From positions 37,449-101,448 of the forward strand of contig SCRU01000028.1 of NCBI GenBank assembly GCA_004323695.1: a stretch of DNA of 64,000 nt, read 5' to 3'. Numbering within the stretch: the stretch's first letter is position 1; the number at the start of each line of letters is the position of its first letter. Made by a program: the position numbers and the translations under genes. Below are positions 26,388 through 34,074 of the stretch, in pieces. Source of the stretch: Burkholderiaceae bacterium (GTDB taxonomy: Bacteria > Pseudomonadota > Gammaproteobacteria > Burkholderiales > Burkholderiaceae_C). The notes beneath the pieces were generated by a model. The model was not told where the DNA came from, did no database searches, and saw only the letters and a program-made list of their open reading frames with translations.

Positions 26388-27191
26388 ATGGCCGGGCAAC
26401 ACGGGATGAATGACGCCGCGCCATCGGCGCTGCCGCAGGCGCGCCTGCTGTGGCTGGGCGACTGCGCGCTCACGTTGGAGTTCGGCAGTGTGGCCGATCC
26501 AGGGATCCACGCGCGCGTGCTCGGCTTCGCGCAAGCGCTCGAGGCGCGCGCCGCGGCGGGACAGATAAGCGGGGTGGTCGAATGGGTACCGACCCTGCGC
26601 TCGGTGACGGTGTATTTCGACCCCGAGCGCATCGACGGCGAAACGCTGGCCGCCGACCTCGAAGTGCTCGCGCGCGGCAGCGGCAGCCTGGCCGTGGCGG
26701 GTGTGCGCTGGCGCCTGCCGGTGTGTTTCGAACCCGGGTTTGCGCCGGATCTGGAAGAACTTGCCGCCGCCAAGGCCCTGTCCGTGCAGCAGGTGATCCA
26801 ATTGATGACGCAAACGGTGTTCCATGTCTACATGCTGGGTTTCCAGCCCGGATTTGGCTTCATGGGCGGTCTGCCCGAGGTGCTGGAAATGCCGCGGCTG
26901 GCGTCGCCGCGCAGGCAGGTACCGGCGGGCTCCTTGGCGGTGGCGCAGCGTCTGTGCGCCGTCTATCCCTGGAACAGTCCGGGCGGCTGGCGCTTGCTGG
27001 GGCGCACGCCGGTGCCGCTGTTCGATGCCACCGACACCGAACGGCCCGCGCTGCTGGCGCCTGGCGACCAGGTTCTGTGGTGTGCGGTCGACCGTGCCCG
27101 GTTCGACGCGCTGCAGGCCAGCTACGCCGCCGGTGCGTTCGACCGCGCGAGCCTGCGGGCCGCGCCAGCGGCAGAAGAAATTTTGCGATGA
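26388..27191 (+). CDS. pxpB: 5-oxoprolinase subunit B (KipI family)
   Basis: A 267-residue PxpB/KipI protein. Motifs: GDCALTLEFG at the N-terminus, VYMLGFQPGFGFMGGLPEVL, PRLASPRRQVPAGSLAVA and YPWNSPGGWRLLGRTP, all diagnostic of the allophanate-hydrolase subunit 1/KipI fold. With PxpC and PxpA it forms the ATP-dependent bacterial 5-oxoprolinase that opens 5-oxo-L-proline to L-glutamate. Its stop lies 43 bases before the pxpC ATG. Confidence 0.93.
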   Translation: MAGQHGMNDAAPSALPQARLLWLGDCALTLEFGSVADPGIHARVLGFAQALEARAAAGQISGVVEWVPTLRSVTVYFDPERIDGETLAADLEVLARGSGSLAVAGVRWRLPVCFEPGFAPDLEELAAAKALSVQQVIQLMTQTVFHVYMLGFQPGFGFMGGLPEVLEMPRLASPRRQVPAGSLAVAQRLCAVYPWNSPGGWRLLGRTPVPLFDATDTERPALLAPGDQVLWCAVDRARFDALQASYAAGAFDRASLRAAPAAEEILR

Positions 27192-27234
27192 GCCGGGCAG
27201 CGTGCGACGCAGTGCAGGATCGGGAGGCCGCCGA

Positions 27235-28287
27235 ATGACCGCGCAGCTGGAAGTGATTGCGAGCGGGCTCGCCGTGACGCTGCAGGACCGCGGCCGCTTT
27301 GGCTACCGCCGTATCGGCGTTCCGGTATCGGGTGCGCTCGACCCCGTCCTGCTGGCCGCCGCGAACGCGCTGGTGGGCAATGCGGCCGACGCCGTGGGGC
27401 TGGAAATTCTGCTCAGCGGGCCGGTGCTCAAGGTGTGCACGGGGCGCGTGCGGATCTCGATCGCGGGCGACGTCGGGGCACAGATGCAAAGCGCGCGTGG
27501 CGCGACGCTTCGAATAGCGCCATGGAGCACCGCCACGCTCGCTTCTGGAGACATCATCCGGTTCGGGACCGCGGCGCTGCCCGCAGCAGGCGGCCTGCGC
27601 CTTGCCTATGTAGGTGTTGGCGGTGGGGTGGAGGTTCCGGCCGTATTGGGGAGCCGCTCGACCTACACGCGCGCCGCGCTGGGCGGCGTGCATGGCCGGG
27701 CCATCGCCGTGGGCGACCTGCTGGCGTGCCGCGGCCGCGTGGATGCCGCGCCGCTCGAATTCCGGGGGGAGCACCCCTTCGCCCATCCCACCGGGCCGAT
27801 CCGCGTGATGCCGGGACCACAGACGGACCATTTCACCGATGAGGCGCTGCAGGCACTTTTCAGCCAGCCGTTCACGGTCACGCGCGACAGCGACCGCATG
27901 GGCATGCGGATGGAGGGACCGGCGCTGCGCCACAATGACCTGGGAGCCGACATCGCGTCGGATGGCGTCACGCCGGGGGCGATCCAGGTGCCGGGAAACG
28001 GACAGCCCATCATCCTGATGGCGGATTGCCAAACGGTGGGCGGGTATCCGAAGATCGGTACCGTGATCAGCGCGGATCTGGCGCGCCTGGCGCACGCGCG
28101 ACCCGGTGCGCAACTGCGCTTTGCGCGTGTGGGCCTGGCCGAAGCCGCAGCGGCGCGGGTCGCGCAGCGCGAGATGCTGGCGCACTGGGTCAGCCGCATG
28201 GCGGGTTTTCTGCCACCCGGCTTGGTGGACGAGGCCGCGCTCTACGCGGGCAACCTGGTCACCGGCATGATTCGCGCCGACGTCTAG
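27235..28287 (+). CDS. pxpC: 5-oxoprolinase subunit C (biotin-dependent carboxylase-like)
   Basis: A 350-residue PxpC/allophanate hydrolase subunit 2-like protein. Motifs: VTLQDRGRFGYRRIGVPVSG (family start), NALVGNAADAVGLEI, GVGGGVEVPAVLGSRSTYTR, RVMPGPQTDHF and the block IQVPGNGQPIILMADCQTVG. The ATG at 27235 begins the conserved N-terminus. It works as a complex with PxpB and PxpA, encoded on either side. Confidence 0.93.
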   Translation: MTAQLEVIASGLAVTLQDRGRFGYRRIGVPVSGALDPVLLAAANALVGNAADAVGLEILLSGPVLKVCTGRVRISIAGDVGAQMQSARGATLRIAPWSTATLASGDIIRFGTAALPAAGGLRLAYVGVGGGVEVPAVLGSRSTYTRAALGGVHGRAIAVGDLLACRGRVDAAPLEFRGEHPFAHPTGPIRVMPGPQTDHFTDEALQALFSQPFTVTRDSDRMGMRMEGPALRHNDLGADIASDGVTPGAIQVPGNGQPIILMADCQTVGGYPKIGTVISADLARLAHARPGAQLRFARVGLAEAAAARVAQREMLAHWVSRMAGFLPPGLVDEAALYAGNLVTGMIRADV

Positions 28288-28334
28288 GATGAAGCCGCGC
28301 ATCACATTGCTTTTTCTTTTGGGGAGCTGCCAGC

Positions 28335-29108
28335 ATGTCGAAAATCATCAACCTGAATGCCGATCTCGGGGAAAGCTTCGGCGCCTGGTCCATGGGCGCG
28401 GATCAGGCGCTGCTTGCGTCGGTCAATTCGGCCAACGTGGCCTGCGGCTTTCACGCGGGCGATCCGGTGGTGATGCGCCAGACGCTGCGGCTGGCCAGGG
28501 CGGCCGGGGTCAGTGTCGGCGCGCATCCCTCGTTTCCCGACCTGCAGGGTTTCGGCCGTCGGCGCATGCAGCTCGCGCCAGCCGAGATCGAGGCCATGTT
28601 GATCTACCAGATCGCGGCGCTGGACGGCATGGCGCGCACCGAGGGCCTGCGCGTGGTTCATGTCAAGGTGCACGGCGCCCTCAGCAACATGGCCTGCTCC
28701 GATCTCGCGCTGGCGCGCACGGTGGCCGGCGCCATCAAGGCCTACGACCGGACGCTGATTCTGCTCGCGCCGGCGCTGTCCTGCCTGGGCACGGCGGGGC
28801 GCGAGGCCGGACTCGCGGTGGTGGAGGAAATATTCGCGGATCGCGCCTACCAGGACGACGGCCAGCTGGTTCCGCGCGGCCGCCCCGACGCGATGATCCA
28901 CGGCGCCGTTCGTTCGCTCGCGCATGTGCAGGCCATGCTGGACGCGCAAGCACTGATCTCGGTCAGCGGCAAGCACCTGCCGACGGCCATCGGGAGCATC
29001 TGCGTGCATGGCGACGGCCCCGAGGCGGTTGCCACTGCGGCCTATCTGCGCGCCGAACTCGAGCGCAAGGGTTACCGGCTGCGTCCGCTCGGCGCACCCG
29101 CAGCGTGA
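28335..29108 (+). CDS. pxpA: 5-oxoprolinase subunit A (LamB/YcsF family)
   Basis: A 257-residue LamB/YcsF protein. Motifs: NLNADLGESFGAWSMG at the N-terminus, NVACGFHAGDP, GAHPSFPDLQGFGRR, HVKVHGALSNM and ICVHGDGPEAV, with conserved His and Asp residues in a TIM-barrel-like fold. GGGGAG eight bases before the ATG is a good ribosome-binding site. It is the last gene of the operon; a palindromic repeat lies 25 bases after its stop, then the convergent LysR gene. Confidence 0.94.
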   Translation: MSKIINLNADLGESFGAWSMGADQALLASVNSANVACGFHAGDPVVMRQTLRLARAAGVSVGAHPSFPDLQGFGRRRMQLAPAEIEAMLIYQIAALDGMARTEGLRVVHVKVHGALSNMACSDLALARTVAGAIKAYDRTLILLAPALSCLGTAGREAGLAVVEEIFADRAYQDDGQLVPRGRPDAMIHGAVRSLAHVQAMLDAQALISVSGKHLPTAIGSICVHGDGPEAVATAAYLRAELERKGYRLRPLGAPAA

Positions 29109-29130
29109 TGCCAATGAATAATGCAAGGAC

Positions 29131-29175
29131 TTGTTTGCTATTTATAATATAGCAAAAAGCGTATACCCCAAGCCG
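29131..29175 (+). repeat. Palindromic repeat family A copy after pxpA
   Basis: TTTGCTAT (29134-29141) and ATAGCAAA (29149-29156) form a perfect 8-bp stem with a 7-base loop, followed by AAGCG. It lies between convergent pxpA and the LysR gene in the 131-base gap and could serve as a transcription end signal for either, although no long U-run follows on either strand. It shares the TTGCTAT...ATAGC core with the copies at 30150, 42234 and 46528. Confidence 0.6.
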
Positions 29176-29239
29176 ATGAGAGTGAGATTTACCTTACACT
29201 TTCGGGCAACGCGCGGTCGCCAGCCAGGCAATCGCCCGG

Positions 29240-30118
29240 CTACTGCGCCCGCACGAATGCCAACGCCTGATGCAGCGCCTTCGCGAGTCCCGGTGCGACC
29301 GGGTCGCTCCAGTAGCTCGCCACCATCGGCAGCGGCGCCAGCGTGGCGTCGCAGCGCAGGATGGTGATCCGCTTGCGCGGCAGTGACTGCTCAACCGCGG
29401 CGCGCGGCAGCGTGGCGATGCCGAAGCCGTTCTCGACCAGTTGCATCAACGCGGAAATGGACGACACCGTGTGCACGTGCTTTGCCCCCGCGTCGAGCGA
29501 GCGCAGCAGATCGAGCAGCGCGACATGGGGTGCGGAGCCGCGCTGAAAAGTCATCAGGTCGGATGCCAGCAGCTCGCTGATGCTCAGAACCCGCTTGCGC
29601 GCCATGCTCGCGGGGCCGACAAAGACCATCTCGAGGGGTGCCAGCATTTCGTTCTCGATTTGCTCGCCGAGCGCCGGCAGCACGGTGAACGCGAGATCCA
29701 GCCGGCCGCGGCGCAATTGCTCGACCAGTGCCGGTGTGGTCTCGATGGAGAGCTCCAGTTCGAGTTCCGGGTTCGACTGTTTCAAGTGGTCGATCATGGG
29801 AATCAGCCAGGTGTGCAGCGCGGTCTCGATACCGCCGATGCGCAGCGACAGCGGCAGCTGCTCGGGGCTGCCCAGTTCCGCCTTCATTTCGCGCTGCAGC
29901 GCCAGCAGGCGCTCGGCATATTGCAGGAAGCGCGCACCCGCGAGCGTCAGTTTCACGCTGCGTTCGCGCCGGTCGAGCAGCGTCACGCCGAGCTCCTGCT
30001 CGAGCGCGGCCACGCGATTGGAGACCGCCGACTGTGTCAGGCTGAGCTTTTCCGCGCCGCGGGTGATGCTCTCAAGCCGCGCGACCCAGACGAAAGCTTC
30101 CACGAAACGCAGGTTCAC
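29240..30118 (-). CDS. LysR family transcriptional regulator
   Basis: A 292-residue LysR-type regulator. The N-terminal winged helix-turn-helix reads VARLESITRGAEKLSLTQSA then VSNRVAALEQELGVTLLDRR. The rest is a periplasmic-binding-protein-like effector domain (SLRIGGIETALHTWLIPMID). It starts at GTG with CGGGAG upstream. Targets are unknown: it converges on the 5-oxoproline operon and follows hemL on the same strand, so neither is clearly the divergent target usual for LysR genes. Confidence 0.9.
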   Translation of the reverse strand: MNLRFVEAFVWVARLESITRGAEKLSLTQSAVSNRVAALEQELGVTLLDRRERSVKLTLAGARFLQYAERLLALQREMKAELGSPEQLPLSLRIGGIETALHTWLIPMIDHLKQSNPELELELSIETTPALVEQLRRGRLDLAFTVLPALGEQIENEMLAPLEMVFVGPASMARKRVLSISELLASDLMTFQRGSAPHVALLDLLRSLDAGAKHVHTVSSISALMQLVENGFGIATLPRAAVEQSLPRKRITILRCDATLAPLPMVASYWSDPVAPGLAKALHQALAFVRAQ

Positions 30119-30149
30119 GGTATCTCCCGTCGTCGCCGAAATTCAAGAA

Positions 30150-30204
30150 TAAAGTGCCTGTAGCCCTTTACGAATAAAGGGTATTCGCTATATTCTCTAT
30201 AGCG
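30150..30204 (-). repeat. Palindromic repeat family A, complete two-hairpin copy at the hemL 3' end
   Basis: Read on the minus strand, CGCTATA/TATAGCG (30204-30198 and 30192-30186) form a 7-bp stem with a 5-base loop. Next, CCCTTTA/TAAAGGG (30181-30175 and 30170-30164) form a 7-bp stem closed by TTCG, a stable tetraloop sequence. Then comes CTACAGGCACTTTATTC. The hemL TAG (30199-30197) lies in the first hairpin, so the last hemL codons are repeat sequence. The hairpins may end the hemL message or protect its 3' end. Confidence 0.65.
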
Positions 30205-31501
30205 TCCTGAAAATGTCGCGCGCCGCTCCAATCGTCTCGGCGATGTCCTGCTCGCTGTGCGCGGCGCTGACGAACCCCGCTTCATAAAGCGCCGGCGCAA
30301 TGTAGATGCCGCGCTCCAGCAACCCGTGGAACAACCGGTTGAAGCGCGCGCCGTCGCTCTTCATCACCTCGGTGTAGTTTTGCGGCAGCTGCGGCAGCAG
30401 GAAGAAGCCGAACATGCCGCCTTCGCTGTCGGCGCTGAAGGCCACGCCCGTGTCGCGCGCGGCCCCGGCGAGGCCATCGACCAGCGCGCGCGTCTTGCGG
30501 GACAGGTCGTCAAAAAAGCCCGGCCTGGAAATTTCCCTCAGCGTGGCGAGGCCGCAGGCGGTTGCCACGGGGTTGCCCGACAGCGTGCCGGCCTGATACA
30601 CCGGCCCGAGCGGCGCCAGCTGTTCCATCACGGCGCGCGAACCACCAAACGCGGCCAGCGGCATGCCGCCGCCGATCACCTTGCCGAGCACCGTCATGTC
30701 GGGGGCGAAACCCGGGATGTCCCGCGCATAAACACTTTGCGCGCTGCCCAGCGCAACGCGGCAGCCGGTCATGACCTCGTCAAAGACCAGCAGCGCGCCG
30801 TACTCGCTGCACAACTCGCGGCAGCGCTTCACGAAGGGCACCGACGCACGCACGAAGTTCATGTTGCCCGCAATTGGCTCGATGATCAGGCATGCGAGCG
30901 CGCGGCCATGCGTCGCGAACGCTTCCTCCAGCTGCGCGATATTGTTGTACTCCAGCACCAGCGTGTCCCGCACCACTTCGGGCGGCACGCCTGCGCTGGT
31001 CGGATTGCCGAAGGTCGCCAGGCCCGAGCCGGCCTTGACCAGGAGGGCGTCGGCATGACCGTGATAGCAGCCTTCGAACTTGATGAACTTGCTGCGCCCG
31101 GTGGCGCCGCGCGCCAGGCGGATCGCGCTCATGCCGGCCTCGGTACCCGAGCTGACCAGGCGCAGCATCTCGATGGACGGTACCAGGCCGATGATGGCTT
31201 CGGCCAGTTCGATCTCGCGCTCGGTCGGCGCGCCGAAGGAGAGGCCTTCGAGCGTGGCTTTTTGCACCGCCTCCAATACCGCCGGATGGCCGTGGCCCAG
31301 AATCATGGGGCCCCAGGAGCCGATGTAGTCGATGTAGCGCTGGCCGTTCGCATCCCAAAAATACGCTCCCTGCGCGCGCTGCACGAAGCGCGGCGTGCCA
31401 CCGACCGCCCTGAAGGCGCGCACCGGGGAGTTCACGCCGCCGGGGATGGAGCGCCTGGCGCGTTCGAACAGGGCTGCGTTGCGGTCAATGTTTGGTTTCA
31501 T
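30197..31501 (-). CDS. hemL: Glutamate-1-semialdehyde 2,1-aminomutase
   Basis: A 434-residue class III PLP aminotransferase that makes 5-aminolevulinate for haem. Motifs: [82 protein letters not shown] and the lysine site [17 protein letters not shown]. The ATG at 31501 (MKPNIDRN) overlaps the 3' end of thiD by 17 bases; the frame is open to 31690 but only inside thiD. The C-terminal RTL and the stop are encoded in a palindromic repeat. Confidence 0.97.
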   Translation of the reverse strand: MKPNIDRNAALFERARRSIPGGVNSPVRAFRAVGGTPRFVQRAQGAYFWDANGQRYIDYIGSWGPMILGHGHPAVLEAVQKATLEGLSFGAPTEREIELAEAIIGLVPSIEMLRLVSSGTEAGMSAIRLARGATGRSKFIKFEGCYHGHADALLVKAGSGLATFGNPTSAGVPPEVVRDTLVLEYNNIAQLEEAFATHGRALACLIIEPIAGNMNFVRASVPFVKRCRELCSEYGALLVFDEVMTGCRVALGSAQSVYARDIPGFAPDMTVLGKVIGGGMPLAAFGGSRAVMEQLAPLGPVYQAGTLSGNPVATACGLATLREISRPGFFDDLSRKTRALVDGLAGAARDTGVAFSADSEGGMFGFFLLPQLPQNYTEVMKSDGARFNRLFHGLLERGIYIAPALYEAGFVSAAHSEQDIAETIGAARDIFRTL

Positions 31502-32426
31502 GGGGAGGCATGGCGAAGCCTTGCAGGTCGCCGATATCGGGCTCGGGAGATTCGTCGGGGTCGGTTTCGGGTTGCGCCCAGAACATGCGGTCCGGCAGCA
31601 CGTTTCCCATGCCGGGCCGAAAACCGCCGTCGAGGCAGCGGTCCAGATAACTGAGCGCCTCGCTGGTTGCCGCGGCCAGATCGCTGCCACTTGCGATCAG
31701 CGCCGCGAGCGCGGCCGCCAGCGTGTCGCCCGCGCCGCAGAACGTGGCCTCGAAACGCTCGAATTTTTCACCGCCGAGCACCGCCTGCGGCGAGGCCAGC
31801 ACATTGTCGATGAACTGGTCCGGCAACGGAATGCCGGTGACCAGCGTATAGGTCACGCCCATCGCGCCGGCCGCCTTCGCAATGTCGCGCGCACCGGGGC
31901 TCTCGTCGCTGCTCCAGTCCGGCAACAGCCAACGCCACAACGTGCTGTGGTTTCCCACCAACACCGTGGTTTGCGGCAAAAGCAGTTCGCGAAATGCGTC
32001 GAGGTACAAATCGATCTGCCCCTCGTCCCACCACGACAGGTTCGGCATGTAGGCCACAAGTGGTACATCGGCGTAGTCCGAGGCGATTTCGGCGATGGCG
32101 CTGATGTTTTCCGGACTGCCTGCAAAGCCCACCTTGATGACCTGCACCTGAATGTCTTCAAGCACGGTTCGGGCTTGCTCGGTCACGGCGTCTTCGTCGA
32201 AGACGAAGTGATCAAAAATCTCGGCCGTGTCTCGTATGTAGGCGCCTGTCAACACCGGCAGGGCGTGCGCGCCGACCGATGCGATGGCATTCACATCGGC
32301 CGCCAGGCCGCCTGCACCGCTGGGGTCGCTTGCGTTGAAGACCAGCACACAGGCCGGACTCGAGTCTTCATTTTCGTCGTCGGCGACGGCGCTTGCCGGT
32401 ACATCTTGAGACTTAGGGTTTGTCAT
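31485..32426 (-). CDS. thiD: Hydroxymethylpyrimidine/phosphomethylpyrimidine kinase
   Basis: A 313-residue ribokinase-fold kinase for thiamine pyrimidine phosphorylation. Motifs: [20 protein letters not shown] near the N-terminus, [10 protein letters not shown] and the anion-hole/catalytic motif [15 protein letters not shown]. Compared with E. coli ThiD it has an acidic N-terminal extension of about 25 residues and a Pro/Asp/Glu-rich tail that runs into hemL. The middle region ([20 protein letters not shown]) differs from canonical ThiD, so a divergent kinase specificity is possible. It is divergent from the rubredoxin gene. Confidence 0.82.
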   Translation of the reverse strand: MTNPKSQDVPASAVADDENEDSSPACVLVFNASDPSGAGGLAADVNAIASVGAHALPVLTGAYIRDTAEIFDHFVFDEDAVTEQARTVLEDIQVQVIKVGFAGSPENISAIAEIASDYADVPLVAYMPNLSWWDEGQIDLYLDAFRELLLPQTTVLVGNHSTLWRWLLPDWSSDESPGARDIAKAAGAMGVTYTLVTGIPLPDQFIDNVLASPQAVLGGEKFERFEATFCGAGDTLAAALAALIASGSDLAAATSEALSYLDRCLDGGFRPGMGNVLPDRMFWAQPETDPDESPEPDIGDLQGFAMPPHETKH

Positions 32427-32521
32427 GGGCCAAGTATCGGCAAAAATCGGCGTGTGATGCCAACTTGTTCACATTAGGCCTAGATACAATTGTTGCATTC
32501 TATTCGGAGGCCCCTTAAGCT

Positions 32522-32695
32522 GTGACGGATTTTAAAACGTGGATGTGTTTGATCTGCGGCTGGATTTACGACGAGTCGGTCGGTGATCCCGACCATGGCG
32601 TGGCGCCCGGAACCGTCTGGGCCGACGTTCCCATGAACTGGACCTGTCCCGAGTGCGGGGCGAGGAAGGAAGACTTCGAAATGGTCCAGATCTAG
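32522..32695 (+). CDS. Rubredoxin
   Basis: A 57-residue small iron protein. The two metal-binding cysteine pairs are MCLICGWIYDE and WTCPECGARKEDFE, spaced as in canonical rubredoxins, with GDPDHGVAPGT between them. It begins at GTG, with CGGAGG 11 bases upstream. It carries one Fe(Cys)4 centre for one-electron transfer in the cytoplasm. It precedes pilG by 64 bases on the same strand, a pairing I recall as conserved in Burkholderiales. The 95-base gap to thiD must hold both promoters, but no well-spaced sigma70 boxes are evident. Confidence 0.95.
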   Translation: MTDFKTWMCLICGWIYDESVGDPDHGVAPGTVWADVPMNWTCPECGARKEDFEMVQI

Positions 32696-32759
32696 ACACA
32701 TCGCCTGCAGAACTATCGACCACGGTCGTTGGAGAGACAATCTTGAGGAGCAGCCGCCA

Positions 32760-33170
32760 ATGAGCGCGACCGGATCGGGTTTCAGGGTTCTGGTCATCGA
32801 CGACAGCAACACCATTCGGCGCAGCGCCGAAATTTTTCTCAAGCAGGGCGGCCACGAGGTGGTGCTGGCGGAAGACGGTTTTGACGCGCTGGCGAAGGTC
32901 AATGACCACCAGCCGCAACTGATTTTCTGCGACATTCTGATGCCGCGTCTCGATGGCTATCAGACCTGCGCCATCATCAAGCGCAACGTGAAGTTCGCCG
33001 GCGTTCCTGTCGTGATGCTGTCGTCCAAGGATGGCGTCTTCGACAAGGCGCGTGGCCGCATGGTGGGCTCGCAGGAATACCTGACCAAACCGTTTACCAA
33101 GGACCAGCTGTTGCAGGCCGTGCAGCAGTTTGGCGAAATCTCATCAGGAGCGATTGATGCCAGTTCATAA
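32760..33170 (+). CDS. pilG: Twitching motility response regulator PilG
   Basis: A 136-residue single-domain CheY-like receiver. The acidic pocket is VIDDSN, the phosphoacceptor is D58 in FCDILMP, and the conserved switch Ser and Lys are in MLSSKD and YLTKPF. PilG acts at the pole with the Pil-Chp system that controls type IV pilus extension. An AGGAGCAGCCGCCA stretch precedes the ATG. The 3' end overlaps pilH by 14 bases. Confidence 0.93.
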   Translation: MSATGSGFRVLVIDDSNTIRRSAEIFLKQGGHEVVLAEDGFDALAKVNDHQPQLIFCDILMPRLDGYQTCAIIKRNVKFAGVPVVMLSSKDGVFDKARGRMVGSQEYLTKPFTKDQLLQAVQQFGEISSGAIDASS

Positions 33171-33522
33171 AGTGTTGGTGGTGGATGATTCGAAAACCGA
33201 GTTGATGGTCTTGACCACTCTGCTCGAAAAGAACGGGATGTCCGTCAAGACGGCCGAGAATGCCGACGAGGCCATGCGCCGGCTCGCCCAGGAAAAGCCG
33301 GATCTGATCCTGATGGATGTGGTGATGCCGGGAAAAAACGGATTTCAGGTGACGCGCACCATCACGCGTGATCCGCAGTACGCGGACGTGCCCATCATCA
33401 TGTGCACCAGCAAAACCCAGGAGACGGACCGGGTCTGGGGCATGCGCCAGGGCGCGCGCGACTACATCACGAAACCGGTTGATGCCGGAGAGTTGATGGC
33501 CAAGATCAAGGCCTTGAACTGA
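33157..33522 (+). CDS. pilH: Twitching motility response regulator PilH
   Basis: A 121-residue single-domain receiver, with acidic pocket VVDDSKTE, phosphoacceptor D54 in LMDVVMPGKNGFQ, Thr/Ser switch MCTSKT and Lys in YITKPV. The ATG at 33157 follows CAGGAG; an upstream in-frame start at 33130 lies inside pilG and is not used. In the known system PilH antagonises PilG or drains phosphate from ChpA. Confidence 0.93.
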   Translation: MPVHKVLVVDDSKTELMVLTTLLEKNGMSVKTAENADEAMRRLAQEKPDLILMDVVMPGKNGFQVTRTITRDPQYADVPIIMCTSKTQETDRVWGMRQGARDYITKPVDAGELMAKIKALN

Positions 33523-33534
33523 TCCCGTATCCGC

Positions 33535-34056
33535 ATGGCGAACCGCGAAGCCCTCCGGCAGTTCCAGACTGATTTGGCGAGTCGCTTGAGCGCGGCGCGC
33601 ACCACGGGCGTTGCGGCGTCCTGGTTGGCCGTGGAAGCCGCCGGAGTAAATTATCTTTTTCCGCTGAGTCAGTCGGGAGAGATTTTTCCCTGGGCTCAAA
33701 CCCAGGCGGTTCCCTACACGTTGGGCTGGTTTCTCGGTGTCGCAAATTTGCGCGGCGGGCTTTACGGCGTGATTGATCTGGGCGGCTTTGTCGCCGGTGC
33801 GTCGCGCGGCGAACCCAGTCGCGATCTGGCCCGGCTGGTGGCGTTGAATGCGGCGCTGGACGTCAACTGCGCCCTGATGATCGACCGCCTGATTGGCCTT
33901 CGCAGTGTGGAGTCATTTGTCGACTCCGCGCCCAGGGGTGACTCGGCGCCCCGCTATTTCGGCAGCGGCTACACCGATGCCGAGGGCGCGCACTGGCAGG
34001 AAATCAACCTTCAATTGCTCTCGCAGCAGCCCGAATTTCTGAACATCAACGCTTGA
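33535..34056 (+). CDS. pilI: CheW-like adaptor PilI
   Basis: A 173-residue CheW-domain protein that couples the PilJ receptor to the ChpA kinase. Motifs: VNYLFPLSQSGEIFPW, LGWFLGVANLRGGLYGVIDL (the conserved NLRG core of CheW), and LMIDRLIGLRSVE. It lies 12 bases after pilH and 18 bases before pilJ, within the chemosensory operon. No membrane segment. Confidence 0.92.
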   Translation: MANREALRQFQTDLASRLSAARTTGVAASWLAVEAAGVNYLFPLSQSGEIFPWAQTQAVPYTLGWFLGVANLRGGLYGVIDLGGFVAGASRGEPSRDLARLVALNAALDVNCALMIDRLIGLRSVESFVDSAPRGDSAPRYFGSGYTDAEGAHWQEINLQLLSQQPEFLNINA

Positions 34057-34074
34057 TTGTCTTTGCAAGGTCGC

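Noticed and set aside
32465..32490. Promoter-like TTGTTC and TACAAT ahead of the rubredoxin gene
   Set aside because: The spacing is 14 bases, too short for a sigma70 promoter.
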